A DNA stretch of 64,000 nucleotides from an uncultured Prochlorococcus sp. (GTDB lineage Bacteria > Cyanobacteriota > Cyanobacteriia > PCC-6307 > Cyanobiaceae). Below, one piece after another: positions 32,296 to 42,822 of this stretch. How positions within the stretch are numbered: the first letter of the stretch is position 1; each line of letters starts with the position of its first letter. The notes beneath the pieces were generated by a model. That model made no database searches and had not been told where the DNA came from. It was given only the letters and a program-made list of their open reading frames with translations. The stretch spans positions 1 to 64,000 of the forward strand of contig CACJUL010000005.1 of NCBI GenBank assembly GCA_902596585.1. The letters are read 5' to 3'. Both the position numbers and the translations under genes were made by a program.

Positions 32296-32315
32296 AAACC
32301 AAAAAAATTAGTGTC

Positions 32316-32324
32316 TGTGGAAAT
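32316..32324 (-). promoter_or_regulatory. DnaA-box-like 9-mer (ATTTCCACA on minus strand)
   Basis: Plus strand TGTGGAAAT; close to cyanobacterial TTTTCCACA. Confidence 0.55.
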
Positions 32325-32345
32325 CCAATAAAAACCAAAAATACT

Positions 32346-32354
32346 TGTTGATAA
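32346..32354 (-). promoter_or_regulatory. Degenerate DnaA-box-like 9-mer (TTATCAACA on minus strand)
   Basis: Plus strand TGTTGATAA; one mismatch to TTATCCACA. Confidence 0.4.
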
Positions 32355-32488
32355 TATTTTAAAAACTTTTTTAATTTGTTAATTAAATTTAAATTTTTCA
32401 AAAGAAAAAGGGATTATTTAACAAATAGTCAATTTTTCCCACTTATTTATATCTCTTTAAGCCTAGTAATTAAGCCAGTAAAGTTAAA

Positions 32489-32553
32489 ATTTCCACAGTT
32501 TCCACAACAACTACTACTACTAAATTTTTTAAATATTTAATTAATAATTAAAT
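32489..32553 (+). other. Putative oriC core: two tandem DnaA boxes, DnaA-trio-like CTA array, AT-rich unwinding element
   Basis: ATTTCCACA (32489-32497) abutting GTTTCCACA (32498-32506), ACAA, CTACTACTACTA (32511-32522), AATTTTTTAAAT, then inverted repeat ATTTAATT-AAT-AATTAAAT (32535-32553); lies between thrC and dnaN. Confidence 0.7.
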
Positions 32554-32630
32554 TAGAAGAAAGTAAAAAAAACTTATTGAATTTAATTAACGAAAAAAGT
32601 ATATTGAATATATCAAAAAATCAAATTCCA

Positions 32631-33788
32631 ATGGAGATTATTTGTAATCAAAATGAGTTGAATAATGCTATTCAATTAGTTAACAAAGCAGTTGCCACAA
32701 GACCAACTCATCCAATTCTTGCAAATATACTTTTAACAGCTGATCAAGGAACAAATAAGATTAGTTTGACAGGATTTGATCTGAATTTAGGGATTCAAAC
32801 TTCTTTTGATGGCACTGTTAAAAATAGTGGAGCTATCACAATCCCTTCAAAACTTTTATCTGAAATAGTAAATAAACTTCCAAATGAAACACCTGTTTCA
32901 CTAGATGTAGATGAGAATTCAGATAATATTTTAATTAAAAGTGATAGAGGTTCTTTTAATCTCAAAGGCATACCCTCTGATGATTATCCTAACTTGCCAT
33001 TTGTTGAAAGTGGTACGTCTTTAAATATTGATCCTAATTCTTTTTTGAAAGCTTTGAAATCTACTATTTTTGCTAGTAGTAATGATGATTCAAAACAATT
33101 ACTTACGGGTGTGAATTTTACTTTCAAACAAAACTATTTAGAGTCTGCTTCTACAGATGGTCATAGATTGGCTGTTTCGTTAATTGATAAAGAGGAAAAT
33201 GTTGAAAATAACGAGAGTTTAAATTCAAATGAAAGTGATTTATCTGTAACTATTCCAACTAGATCATTGAGAGAAATCGAAAAATTTGTCACTCTAAAAA
33301 GCTTAGAAAATTCAATAAAGCTTTTTTATGATAAAGGTCAACTCGTTTTTATTTCTTCTAATCAAATAATTACTACAAGAACCCTTGAAGGAAATTATCC
33401 TAATTATTCACAGTTAATCCCAGATTCTTTCTCAAAAATTTTAAATTTTAATACAAAAAAGTTAATTGACGCTCTAGAAAGAATTGCTGTTTTAGCAGAT
33501 CAGCAGAGTAGTGTTGTCAAAATTAAACTAGATAGCACGGATTTAGCTTTAATAAGTGCAGACGCACAAGATATCGGAAATGCACATGAATCAATACCTG
33601 TATCTTATTCTGGAGAGGATTTTGATATTGCTTTTAATGTTAGATACCTTCTAGAGGGATTAAAAGTTATTTCTTCTCAAAATGTTTTGTTGAAGTGTAA
33701 TCTTGCAACTACTCCAGCTGTCCTTGTCCCAGAAGATAATCTTAATTCTTTTACTTATTTAGTTATGCCTGTTCAAGTTCGTTCCTAA
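32631..33788 (+). CDS. dnaN: DNA polymerase III beta subunit (sliding clamp)
   Basis: MEIICNQNELNNAIQLVNKAVATRPTHPILANIL...LTGFDLNLGI...ASTDGHRLAV...YLVMPVQVRS. ATG 32631 preferred over upstream TTG 32577. Confidence 0.96.
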   Translation: MEIICNQNELNNAIQLVNKAVATRPTHPILANILLTADQGTNKISLTGFDLNLGIQTSFDGTVKNSGAITIPSKLLSEIVNKLPNETPVSLDVDENSDNILIKSDRGSFNLKGIPSDDYPNLPFVESGTSLNIDPNSFLKALKSTIFASSNDDSKQLLTGVNFTFKQNYLESASTDGHRLAVSLIDKEENVENNESLNSNESDLSVTIPTRSLREIEKFVTLKSLENSIKLFYDKGQLVFISSNQIITTRTLEGNYPNYSQLIPDSFSKILNFNTKKLIDALERIAVLADQQSSVVKIKLDSTDLALISADAQDIGNAHESIPVSYSGEDFDIAFNVRYLLEGLKVISSQNVLLKCNLATTPAVLVPEDNLNSFTYLVMPVQVRS

Positions 33789-33789
33789 G

Positions 33790-34497
33790 TTGAAATTACC
33801 CAAAGAAATTTTATTGAGTGAATTATTAAATTATAATGTTAAGGGTAATATTGCCCTTAATTATGGGACTGGAGAAAATGTTTGGATGCATCCTCCTGTA
33901 CATAGGATTTTAGGATGGTATTCTCGGCCTTCAAATTTTGATTTAAAAAGAAATGTTTGGAGATTAAATCAAATTAGCCAAATAATTGATAATGAAATTT
34001 ATGTAAAAGGTGATCCTGCAATTTCAGATTTGGCGACTTTAAATAGATTTCCAACATTAATAGAAGCTAATTTGATAAATATAAATGGTTCAAAAATAGG
34101 CGTTATTGCAGATTTTTTATTTGAAATTAAAACTGGTAATATTAAATATTATTTAGTGTCTCGATCGAATCCTAAGATTCCAGGTTCTAGCAGATGGAAA
34201 TTAAATATTGAAAATATTAATGATCAACAACCTGGTTTAGTTTTCTGTGAAAGCAATTCTTTAGATGATTTGTTTTTAATAAAATCAAGTTTTAAGAATG
34301 AATTTTTTCAAAAAGGCAAAAATATTATTGAAAAATTTGATGATATGAAAAATATAGCAGCTAATAGACTAGAGGATTGGCTTGAAGAAGATGAAGATAT
34401 AAACCAAAACTTAGAATATAATCAAAAAAGTTTTTATAATAATGACAGAACCTCAAGATCTTTTAGCGAAAAAAGTGAAGATGACCCTTGGATTTAA
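33790..34497 (+). CDS. PRC-barrel-like conserved protein of unknown function
   Basis: 235 aa; TLNRFPTLIEANLININGSKIGVIADFLFEIKTGNIKYYLVSRS resembles PRC-barrel; TTG start directly after dnaN. Confidence 0.65.
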   Translation: MKLPKEILLSELLNYNVKGNIALNYGTGENVWMHPPVHRILGWYSRPSNFDLKRNVWRLNQISQIIDNEIYVKGDPAISDLATLNRFPTLIEANLININGSKIGVIADFLFEIKTGNIKYYLVSRSNPKIPGSSRWKLNIENINDQQPGLVFCESNSLDDLFLIKSSFKNEFFQKGKNIIEKFDDMKNIAANRLEDWLEEDEDINQNLEYNQKSFYNNDRTSRSFSEKSEDDPWI

Positions 34498-34500
34498 AGA

Positions 34501-36840
34501 ATGATAAATTCAGAAAATAATGATCAATATGATCTTATTGAAGCACTTAAAGTTGAAAATTTAACAATTAGTGATTATGAAGAAATTTGTAAAAGATTAA
34601 ATAGAAAACCTAACAGGACTGAACTAGGGATGTTCGGTGTTATGTGGTCTGAACATTGTTGTTATAGAAACTCAAAACCATTATTATCTAAGTTTCCTAC
34701 TAAAGGAAAAAATGTATTAGTTGGTCCTGGAGAAAATGCCGGAGTTATTGATGTTGGAAATAATCAAAAACTTGTATTTAAAATAGAAAGTCATAATCAT
34801 CCTTCAGCGATTGAACCTTTTCAGGGAGCCGCAACAGGAGTTGGTGGAATATTAAGAGATATTTTCACAATGGGAGCTAGGCCAATAGCAGTATTGAATT
34901 CATTGAGATTTGGAAATCTTGATAAATCATCAAATATCGATTTATTAAGGGGTGTTGTATCTGGTATTGCACATTATGGGAATTGCGTTGGTGTGCCTAC
35001 AGTTGGAGGAGAAATTGACTTTGATGACAGTTATTCTGGAAATCCTTTAGTAAATGTGATGGCTCTAGGACTTTTAGAGACTAATGAAATCGTTTGTTCT
35101 GGAGCGAAAAATGTGGGTTCACCAGTTCTGTATGTTGGCAATACTACTGGCAGAGATGGAGTTGGTGGTGCTAGTTTCGCAAGTTCGGAATTAACTTCTT
35201 CCTCTTTGGACGACAGACCTGCAGTGCAAGTAGGAGATCCGTTTATAGAGAAAAGTCTTATTGAAGCCTGTTTAGATGCTTTTAAGACAGGAGATGTAAT
35301 CGCAGCTCAAGATATGGGTGCAGCGGGCTTAACTTGTAGTAGTGCGGAAATGGCTTCAAACGGAAAATTAGGGATCTCTATTGACTTGGATTTAGTGCCC
35401 TCCAGAGAAGAAAATATGTCTTCATACCAATATTTATTATCTGAATCTCAAGAAAGAATGTTATTCGTCGTGAAAGAAGACAAAATTGATAACCTTATTG
35501 AAAAATTTAATAAATGGGGATTATATGCCAAAGTTATAGGTGAAGTAATCGAGACTAATGAAGTAATTATTTCTCATAAAAGTAATATTGTAGCTCGTAT
35601 TCCTACTTCTGCTCTATCTGATGACACCCCTTTAAATTTTCATAATGTAATTAATACCCCGCCTGATTATGTGTTAGAAAAATGGCAATGGACCGAAAAT
35701 AAATTGCCAGAGAGCAAAGAGGAAAAAATATTTTCATTGAAAGAAAATAAATTTTTTTCTTATCCGCAAATTATTTTAAAACTTCTTTCTAATCCTTCAA
35801 TAGCTTCTAAAAGGTGGATATATAAACAATATGATTCTCAAGTACAGCTAAATACAGTTTTTAAACCTGGCGAATCAGATGCAGCTGTAATAAGACTTAG
35901 AGATCAAAATGAAGAAACTAAAAGCAAAGTATTTTCTGGCGTTGCCGCTTCTGTGGATTGTAATAGTAGATGGGTTTACCTTGATCCTTTTAGAGGGTCT
36001 ATTGCCGCGGTTGCGGAATCTTCTAGAAATGTTAGTTGTGTTGGAGCCGAACCTTTGGCAATTACAAATAATTTGAATTTTTCTTCTCCTAATTCAGAAA
36101 TAGGATATTGGCAACTCTCATCTTCATGCAATGGTATTTCAGAAGCCTGTAAAATTTTAGAAACTCCTGTCACAGGAGGTAACGTATCCTTATTTAATGA
36201 ATCAAAAAATAAAGATAATTCAACTACACCTATTTATCCTACTCCAGTTATTGGTATGGTTGGCAAAATAGAGAATGTTGAAAAAGCAATTAGTAGTGAA
36301 TGGAAAAATATTAATGATGAAATCTGGTTAATTGGTTCTTATAAATCAGAAACAACAATTGCAGCTAGCTCGTATTTGGAATATATACATGGGGAAATTG
36401 CAGGTCGCCCTCCAGAAATAAATTTACAAGACGAAAAGTTATGTCAGAGTTTTTTAAGAAATGCAATATTAAAAAGTTTTGTTATTTCTTCTCATGATAT
36501 TAGTGATGGTGGATTGGCTATAGCTTTAGCGGAATGTTGTATTTTATCTAAAAAAGGTGCAACTATAGAATTAAAGAAAGATCAAAATAGATGCGACAAT
36601 TTATTGTTTGCAGAAGGTGGTTCTAGAATTATTTTTTCAATAGATAAAATTAAAGAAAATGAATGGCTTAATTATTTAAAAAAATTTCAAATAAATTCTC
36701 AATCGAGTGTATATGTTAAAAAAATAGGTCATGTTTCGGATGAAACTCTTAAGATTAAAATTCAAGATAAATATTTCTGTGATATTAGGGTTGAGGAATT
36801 ATCGGATAAATTTAATAATAGTATTTCAGGACATTTTTAA
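34501..36840 (+). CDS. purL: Phosphoribosylformylglycinamidine synthase II
   Basis: GMFGVMWSEHCCYRNSKPLL, FKIESHNHPSAIEPFQGAATGVGGI, DMGAAGLTCSSAEMA, SSHDISDGGLAIALAE. Confidence 0.98.
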   Translation: MINSENNDQYDLIEALKVENLTISDYEEICKRLNRKPNRTELGMFGVMWSEHCCYRNSKPLLSKFPTKGKNVLVGPGENAGVIDVGNNQKLVFKIESHNHPSAIEPFQGAATGVGGILRDIFTMGARPIAVLNSLRFGNLDKSSNIDLLRGVVSGIAHYGNCVGVPTVGGEIDFDDSYSGNPLVNVMALGLLETNEIVCSGAKNVGSPVLYVGNTTGRDGVGGASFASSELTSSSLDDRPAVQVGDPFIEKSLIEACLDAFKTGDVIAAQDMGAAGLTCSSAEMASNGKLGISIDLDLVPSREENMSSYQYLLSESQERMLFVVKEDKIDNLIEKFNKWGLYAKVIGEVIETNEVIISHKSNIVARIPTSALSDDTPLNFHNVINTPPDYVLEKWQWTENKLPESKEEKIFSLKENKFFSYPQIILKLLSNPSIASKRWIYKQYDSQVQLNTVFKPGESDAAVIRLRDQNEETKSKVFSGVAASVDCNSRWVYLDPFRGSIAAVAESSRNVSCVGAEPLAITNNLNFSSPNSEIGYWQLSSSCNGISEACKILETPVTGGNVSLFNESKNKDNSTTPIYPTPVIGMVGKIENVEKAISSEWKNINDEIWLIGSYKSETTIAASSYLEYIHGEIAGRPPEINLQDEKLCQSFLRNAILKSFVISSHDISDGGLAIALAECCILSKKGATIELKKDQNRCDNLLFAEGGSRIIFSIDKIKENEWLNYLKKFQINSQSSVYVKKIGHVSDETLKIKIQDKYFCDIRVEELSDKFNNSISGHF

Positions 36841-36890
36841 ATAACATGAAAAATACTTTTCAACGATTAAATTTTTTACGAAATTAAGTT

Positions 36891-38351
36891 ATGTGTGGAA
36901 TAGTTGGAATCGTTTCTTCAGATGATGTAAATCAACAAATTTACGATAGTCTTTTGCTTTTACAACATAGGGGGCAAGACTCTACAGGTATAGCTACAAT
37001 GGAAAATACTATTTTTCATATACACAAGGCTAAAGGTCAGGTTAATACTGCTTATAGAACGCGAGATATGAGGAATTTAATCGGAAAAATTGGATTGGGC
37101 CATGTTAGGTATGCAACAAAAGGATCAGCAGAAAATGTTGTTGAAGCACAACCATTTTATGTTAATGCTCCCTATGGAATTGTTTTGATACATAATGGCA
37201 ACTTGACTAATACAAGAGATTTAGAAAAACAATTATTTAATATAGATAAGAGACATACAAATTCTTCAAGCGATACTGAAATGTTATTAAATGTATTAGC
37301 AACAGAATTGCAGGAACAAATTCATAATCAAGAATTAGAACCTGATATTATTTTTGATGCTGTCAAATCTTTACATAAAAGAATCCAGGGATCATATGCT
37401 TCAATCGCATTGATTTCAGGTCATGGTTTATTAGCATTTAGAGATCCTTTTGGAATAAGACCTTTAGTTATAGGGAAAAGATTTTCTTCAAGTACTAAAA
37501 AGGAAGAGTGGATGGTTGCTAGTGAATCTCTTGTCCTTGAGAATAACGATTATCAAGTAGTGAGGGATGTAGATCCTGGAGAAGCAATTTTTATAAATAC
37601 TAATGGCGAATTTTTTTCCAAGCAATGTTCTGAAAATCCAATTTTATGTCCTTGTGCGTTTGAATATGTTTATTTAGCCAGGCCAGATTCAATTATGAAT
37701 GGAATTTCTGTTTATAAAGCTCGTTTAAAAATGGGAGATTATTTGTCTGAATCAATTAAAGAAAATATTAATTCCGGAGATGTAGATGTTGTAATGCCCA
37801 TTCCAGATTCTTCTCGACCTGCAGCTATGCAAGTTGCAAGACAGTTAGGTATTGAATATAGAGAAGGTTTTTTTAAAAATAGATATATTGGAAGAACATT
37901 CATAATGCCCGGTCAGCAAAAACGTAAGAAATCTGTTAGACAGAAATTAAATGCAATGAGTACAGAGTTTAAAAATAAAAACGTGTTAATTGTCGATGAC
38001 TCTATTGTCAGGGGTACAACTTCAAAAGAAATTGTGCAGATGGCGAAAGATGCAGGAGCAAATAAAGTTTTTTTTACATCAGCGGCACCTCCAGTACGAT
38101 TTCCTCATGTATATGGAATCAATATGCCAAATAGAGATGAATTAATAGCTCATGATAGGACGATCACTCAAATTGCTAATCAACTTCAAATTGATAATCT
38201 TGTTTATCAAAGTGTTGAAAATTTACGTAAATCAATAATAAGTGATTCACCAATTAAAAATTTAGAGATGAGTTGTTTTACTGGATCTTATATAACAGGA
38301 ACAGTAACTCAAGAGTATTTGAATTGGGTTGAAAATGAGTATAAATCTTAG
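36891..38351 (+). CDS. purF: Amidophosphoribosyltransferase
   Basis: MCGIVGI (Cys2 N-terminal nucleophile), [30 protein letters not shown]. Confidence 0.98.
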   Translation: MCGIVGIVSSDDVNQQIYDSLLLLQHRGQDSTGIATMENTIFHIHKAKGQVNTAYRTRDMRNLIGKIGLGHVRYATKGSAENVVEAQPFYVNAPYGIVLIHNGNLTNTRDLEKQLFNIDKRHTNSSSDTEMLLNVLATELQEQIHNQELEPDIIFDAVKSLHKRIQGSYASIALISGHGLLAFRDPFGIRPLVIGKRFSSSTKKEEWMVASESLVLENNDYQVVRDVDPGEAIFINTNGEFFSKQCSENPILCPCAFEYVYLARPDSIMNGISVYKARLKMGDYLSESIKENINSGDVDVVMPIPDSSRPAAMQVARQLGIEYREGFFKNRYIGRTFIMPGQQKRKKSVRQKLNAMSTEFKNKNVLIVDDSIVRGTTSKEIVQMAKDAGANKVFFTSAAPPVRFPHVYGINMPNRDELIAHDRTITQIANQLQIDNLVYQSVENLRKSIISDSPIKNLEMSCFTGSYITGTVTQEYLNWVENEYKS

Positions 38352-40789
38352 TCAATAAATTTTTCTAGTCGAAAACAATTCTCAAGATATTCGTTTTTAT
38401 CTAATTTTAAAAAGTCTATTAAAAAACTTGACTTATTATATTTAAAATTTAATTTATCAACGGTTAATCTAGCAGATTTATTTTTATTAGTTTCAATATC
38501 AAGGTAATAGTTACTTGGTAAAATTTTGAAGAAATAATCATTTTTAAGTTGAGTTTTTTCATTTACATAACCCAAATTATATTCATTAGCGAAATAAATT
38601 TCATTACAATTAATACAAAATATTTTCCCCTTTTTAGAAACCAAATATATATACTCTCCATTTCGAAAGGAACAACAAGAAACAATTTTTTCAGTAGGCA
38701 AAAGTTTTGCAAGCATTAATCCTTGAGATTGTTTAGAAGTAGGTGTTAACATTTTATTTGACAAATCAAATTTAAAGATTCTTCCAATTGAGGTTAAAAT
38801 TACAAAATTATTTTCTTCATTAGAAATAAATGAATCTACTATTTTAATATTATTTTTTAATTTTGTTATTGTAAAAGATCTATTACTTTTAATCATGTCT
38901 TCGTCAAATAAAACTTTTTTAAATCTCCCGTCCGAGTTCAAGATACATAAATAATTATTTATACCTTTTTTAATTGAATGAAAATTTATTATTTCATTAG
39001 GATCAATATTTCCTAAGCTTTTGTTATCTAATTTAAAGTCATTATTAATATTTGATTCCCAATCAATATTAAAAACTTTTCCAGTAAAAGTGATTCCAAT
39101 TATTTTTAATTTTTTATCTAAATTACAAATAAATTTTTGAATGTTTTTATTTTCAATAATTTTATTTACATCCTCAAATGATTTTTTATAGTTATTGAGA
39201 ATCAACTTCTTTAAATAAAGTCGATTATCTATATATAATTTTGTTTTTTTATCGATAAATTCCTTTAATATTTGATTATTGATTGATTCTAATTCTTCAT
39301 TTTGATCTATATTTTTAAGTATCTTTGTTTTTCTTTTGATATTATATTTTTTCTTTAATATTAATAATTCTTCTATTAGTAATTTGAGTAATAACTTCCT
39401 ATTATCTAATAATTTCTGAAAATAGTCCTTCTTTTCTTCCAACTTTTTTATATCATCATCTATTTGTTTTCTTTCAAGCGTTGTTAATTTTTTTAGTGGC
39501 ATTTCTAAAACTGAATTTGCCTGTTTTTCACTTAGGTAAAAATTATCAATTAATTTTGATTTAGCTTCAGCAGTATTTTCTGAGTTTTCTATAGTGGTTA
39601 TTACTTTTTTAATATCTTTTGTTGCTTTAGATAAACCTTTTAACGTTTCTAGTTTTTCAAGAGTATTTTTTAGAAAATGATTAGTTCTTTTTCTAATCGT
39701 TTCTTCTCGAAATTCAAGAAAATACTTTAGATATTTCTTTAAGTTTAGCTGTATTGGCTTACCTTTAATCAAAGCTAAAAAAATTGCACCAAAGTTTGTT
39801 TGTAGAGTTGTTTTTTTATACAAATTAGAGATAACGAGTTCAGCATTAGAATCTTTTTTTAACTCTATAACAATTCTCATTCCATCTCTATCGCTTTCAT
39901 CTCTAATATCAGAGATCCCATTAATCTTTCCTGTATTAACAAGTTCTGCTAGTTTTTCAATCCAACCTGCTTTGCTGATTTGATATGGAAGTTCTGTAAT
40001 AACTAATGCATTTCGTTTATGTTTACCCTTGCCTAAATTTATTTCTTCTGTATTTATAACACCTCTTATTGTTATTGAACCCTTTCCTGTTTCGTATACT
40101 TCTTGTATTGTGCGGCTATAAATTAATTCTCCACCTGTAGGAAAATCAGGGCCTTTAATTATCCTAGAAAGACTTTTATAACTTATATCTTCATTTTCAA
40201 CTAAGGCAATTAAACCATCAACTATTTCACCTAGGTTGTGAGGAGGAATGTTGGTTGCCATTCCTACCGCAATACCTGATGAACCATTCAATAATAAAAA
40301 AGGCAGTTGAGCAGGAAGGACATCTGGTTCTTTTTGTGAACCATCAAAGTTATTTGAGAAACTTACTGTTTCTGATCCAATTTCTTCTAGAAAACCTGTG
40401 TGGGCTATAGGCGCTAATCTGGTTTCAGTATACCTCATTGCTGCTGGTGGATCATTATCTACAGATCCAAAGTTTCCATGGCCGTCAAGAGTAGGATATT
40501 TTGTTGAAAAATCTTGGACTAATCTTACTAATGCATCGTATACAGCTTGATCTCCATGGGGATGGTACTTTCCAAGTACATCTCCAACAACCCTTGCACA
40601 TTTTCTAAATGGTTTATCCGGTGTTAAACCTAATTCATACATTGCAAAAAGTATTCTCCTTTGGACAGGTTTAAGCCCGTCTCTTGCATCTGGAAGAGCT
40701 CGACCAACTATTACACTCATCGCATATTCCAGATAAGAACGTTGCATTTCTTCTTGGAGGGAGATAGAAGTAATATTTTTCTTATCCAT
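38348..40789 (-). CDS. Type IIA DNA topoisomerase subunit A (GyrA/ParC-like), divergent C-terminus
   Basis: [62 protein letters not shown] (active-site Tyr), [18 protein letters not shown]; Lys/Asn-rich C-terminal half. Confidence 0.92.
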   Translation of the reverse strand: MDKKNITSISLQEEMQRSYLEYAMSVIVGRALPDARDGLKPVQRRILFAMYELGLTPDKPFRKCARVVGDVLGKYHPHGDQAVYDALVRLVQDFSTKYPTLDGHGNFGSVDNDPPAAMRYTETRLAPIAHTGFLEEIGSETVSFSNNFDGSQKEPDVLPAQLPFLLLNGSSGIAVGMATNIPPHNLGEIVDGLIALVENEDISYKSLSRIIKGPDFPTGGELIYSRTIQEVYETGKGSITIRGVINTEEINLGKGKHKRNALVITELPYQISKAGWIEKLAELVNTGKINGISDIRDESDRDGMRIVIELKKDSNAELVISNLYKKTTLQTNFGAIFLALIKGKPIQLNLKKYLKYFLEFREETIRKRTNHFLKNTLEKLETLKGLSKATKDIKKVITTIENSENTAEAKSKLIDNFYLSEKQANSVLEMPLKKLTTLERKQIDDDIKKLEEKKDYFQKLLDNRKLLLKLLIEELLILKKKYNIKRKTKILKNIDQNEELESINNQILKEFIDKKTKLYIDNRLYLKKLILNNYKKSFEDVNKIIENKNIQKFICNLDKKLKIIGITFTGKVFNIDWESNINNDFKLDNKSLGNIDPNEIINFHSIKKGINNYLCILNSDGRFKKVLFDEDMIKSNRSFTITKLKNNIKIVDSFISNEENNFVILTSIGRIFKFDLSNKMLTPTSKQSQGLMLAKLLPTEKIVSCCSFRNGEYIYLVSKKGKIFCINCNEIYFANEYNLGYVNEKTQLKNDYFFKILPSNYYLDIETNKNKSARLTVDKLNFKYNKSSFLIDFLKLDKNEYLENCFRLEKFID

Positions 40790-40866
40790 TAGCAGCGGAA
40801 ATTAAGTATTTATTGATTAATTAAATTAAGACTAATACGTAAACAAATATTTACCAGTATTCCAAA

Positions 40867-41730
40867 TTAAGAAGATGCATTTATTTTAGATTTTGCCAAT
40901 ATTACATCTTCTGTAAGTTGCTCATTCTGTAAAAGGATTTTTGTTGCTGTTTGTAATTTCTCCCCCCATAGCTGTTCTTTTCTATATTCATAGTTTACGT
41001 ATTTATAATTTTTTGTTAAAGCTTTTTTTGCTAGCTTAAGTGACAAATTTATATCTTTTATTCTTAAACACGAGGCAAGTCCTAGTAATGGTTCAGCATT
41101 TTCTTCTATTGAGATTGCTTTTTTAAAAAGTTTTATAGAAAGATTTATTTTGTTTTTTTCAAAATAAGCTATTCCTTGATTATTAATTGCTTGCCAGAAA
41201 GTAGGTTTTATTTTTATAGCTTCATCAAATAACTTGATAGCTTCAGAATATTTTTTCTCCATTAATAAAATATTTCCTAATTGAAAAATTGCATTATGGT
41301 TATTCGGTTCGAATCTTAAGCCAGTTTCTAAAGCATTCTTTGCTTTTTTTAGTTGTGAAATTTTGATATAAATATTACTTTGAGCAAAATATATTTCGCT
41401 ATTTTTTGGATTAAGTTTTTGTGCTTTTATCAAGGAATTTAATGCGTTTTTATATAAATTGTTAGCTACCTGTGCTTCAGATAAAATTAACCATAGTTTT
41501 TCATCTTTTTTATTTATTTTTACAGCTAATTTTGCTAAGCTAAGTCCTTGTTTATATTGTCCAAAATATAAAAGCTGATATGCATTTTTACCAATAGATA
41601 AGCTATTATTTTGTAAAGTCTTTCTTGTTGGTAAATAGTAATACGGGACAAGCGATTGAACTTGATTTACTTTAAAAAAGTAAAAACATATGAAAGAGAT
41701 ATAAATTATCTTTTTAAAAACCTTTTTCAT
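40867..41730 (-). CDS. TPR-repeat protein, probably exported/lipid-associated
   Basis: N-terminal hydrophobic leader (IIYISFICFYFFKVNQV) and TPR-like repeats (ALNSLIKAQKLNPKNSEIYFAQSNIYIKI; NALETGLRFEPNNHNAIFQLGNILL; AIKLFDEAIKIKPTFWQAINNQGIAYF). Confidence 0.8.
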   Translation of the reverse strand: MKKVFKKIIYISFICFYFFKVNQVQSLVPYYYLPTRKTLQNNSLSIGKNAYQLLYFGQYKQGLSLAKLAVKINKKDEKLWLILSEAQVANNLYKNALNSLIKAQKLNPKNSEIYFAQSNIYIKISQLKKAKNALETGLRFEPNNHNAIFQLGNILLMEKKYSEAIKLFDEAIKIKPTFWQAINNQGIAYFEKNKINLSIKLFKKAISIEENAEPLLGLASCLRIKDINLSLKLAKKALTKNYKYVNYEYRKEQLWGEKLQTATKILLQNEQLTEDVILAKSKINASS

Positions 41731-42677
41731 ATTTTATTTTTTAGATTTGCTTTTATATTTCTTCTCCACATCCATGGTTTGATCCTTTTAAGGGTAGTTC
41801 CTTTAAGATTTGCATCCCAAGTTTTATCATTCCAATTTAATAAATCATTATTAAAATTTTTAATCCATTCTTTTGGTTTAGTTTCAACAGTATTGTTGTA
41901 AGGTACTGATTGGTTCCAAGGGCAAACATCTTGACACATATCACATCCTGCAACCCATCCACTTAAATTTTTTTCTATTATTTTTGGGATGGTTTTCTCT
42001 CTATTTTCTATTGTGTGATATGCAATACATAGATCTGATTTTATTACAAAGGGTTCTATTATCGCTTTTGTCGGACAATGTTCAATGCATTTATCACATT
42101 TTCCGCAAAGTGATTGATGAGGTTTATCTGGCACTAATTCTTTTGTAAGGATCATAAAGCCTAATGAAAGCCAAGAACCATTTTTATTGCTTATTAAATT
42201 GCTATTTTTACCTATCCAACCAAGACCAGATTCTTCAGCCCAGGCTTTTTCAAGAAGAGGCGAGCTGTCAACACATATTTTCCATTTGCAATCTGGAATT
42301 TCTCGGTTAATCCATTTACCAATGTTTTTTAATTTTTTGGAAATTACTTTATGGTAATCTTCGCCTTGAGCAAATTTCCCTATTTTGAAGGTTTTGTTTT
42401 CGTTGTTGTTTTCTGAACTCAAATAATTAAATCCAACACTAAGAACACTTTTTGCTCCTTCAAGTAGCGAGTTTATGTTTTTCCTTCTCTCTGCTTCCAT
42501 CCATTTCATTTCACCGTGATGGTTATTTGATAACCATCTATCTAATGCAAGAGTTCTTAATTTTAAGCGCGAGCTACCTGGTATTGAAGCAATTCCAGAT
42601 ATTGTAAAACCTTCATTAATTGCTTTTTCTTTTAATTTTTTACTTATTTCTTTTTTGTCTTGAAGAGTATTGGTCAT
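41727..42677 (-). CDS. queG: Epoxyqueuosine reductase
   Basis: WLGKNSNLI-like region, two 4Fe-4S motifs (CGKCDKCIEHCPTKAI; CDMCQDVCPWNQ). Confidence 0.92.
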   Translation of the reverse strand: MTNTLQDKKEISKKLKEKAINEGFTISGIASIPGSSRLKLRTLALDRWLSNNHHGEMKWMEAERRKNINSLLEGAKSVLSVGFNYLSSENNNENKTFKIGKFAQGEDYHKVISKKLKNIGKWINREIPDCKWKICVDSSPLLEKAWAEESGLGWIGKNSNLISNKNGSWLSLGFMILTKELVPDKPHQSLCGKCDKCIEHCPTKAIIEPFVIKSDLCIAYHTIENREKTIPKIIEKNLSGWVAGCDMCQDVCPWNQSVPYNNTVETKPKEWIKNFNNDLLNWNDKTWDANLKGTTLKRIKPWMWRRNIKANLKNKI

Positions 42678-42822
42678 TTCTTTATTATGTATAATTTTTG
42701 TAAAAAGTTTATTTTTTCGGTAGAAACTAATAAATAATTTAAATTTATTAAATAAAAATATATGCTAATTGAATAAAAACAGTTAAATTATTAGTAAAAT
42801 TATTTTAGTTAAAAAGGTTATT

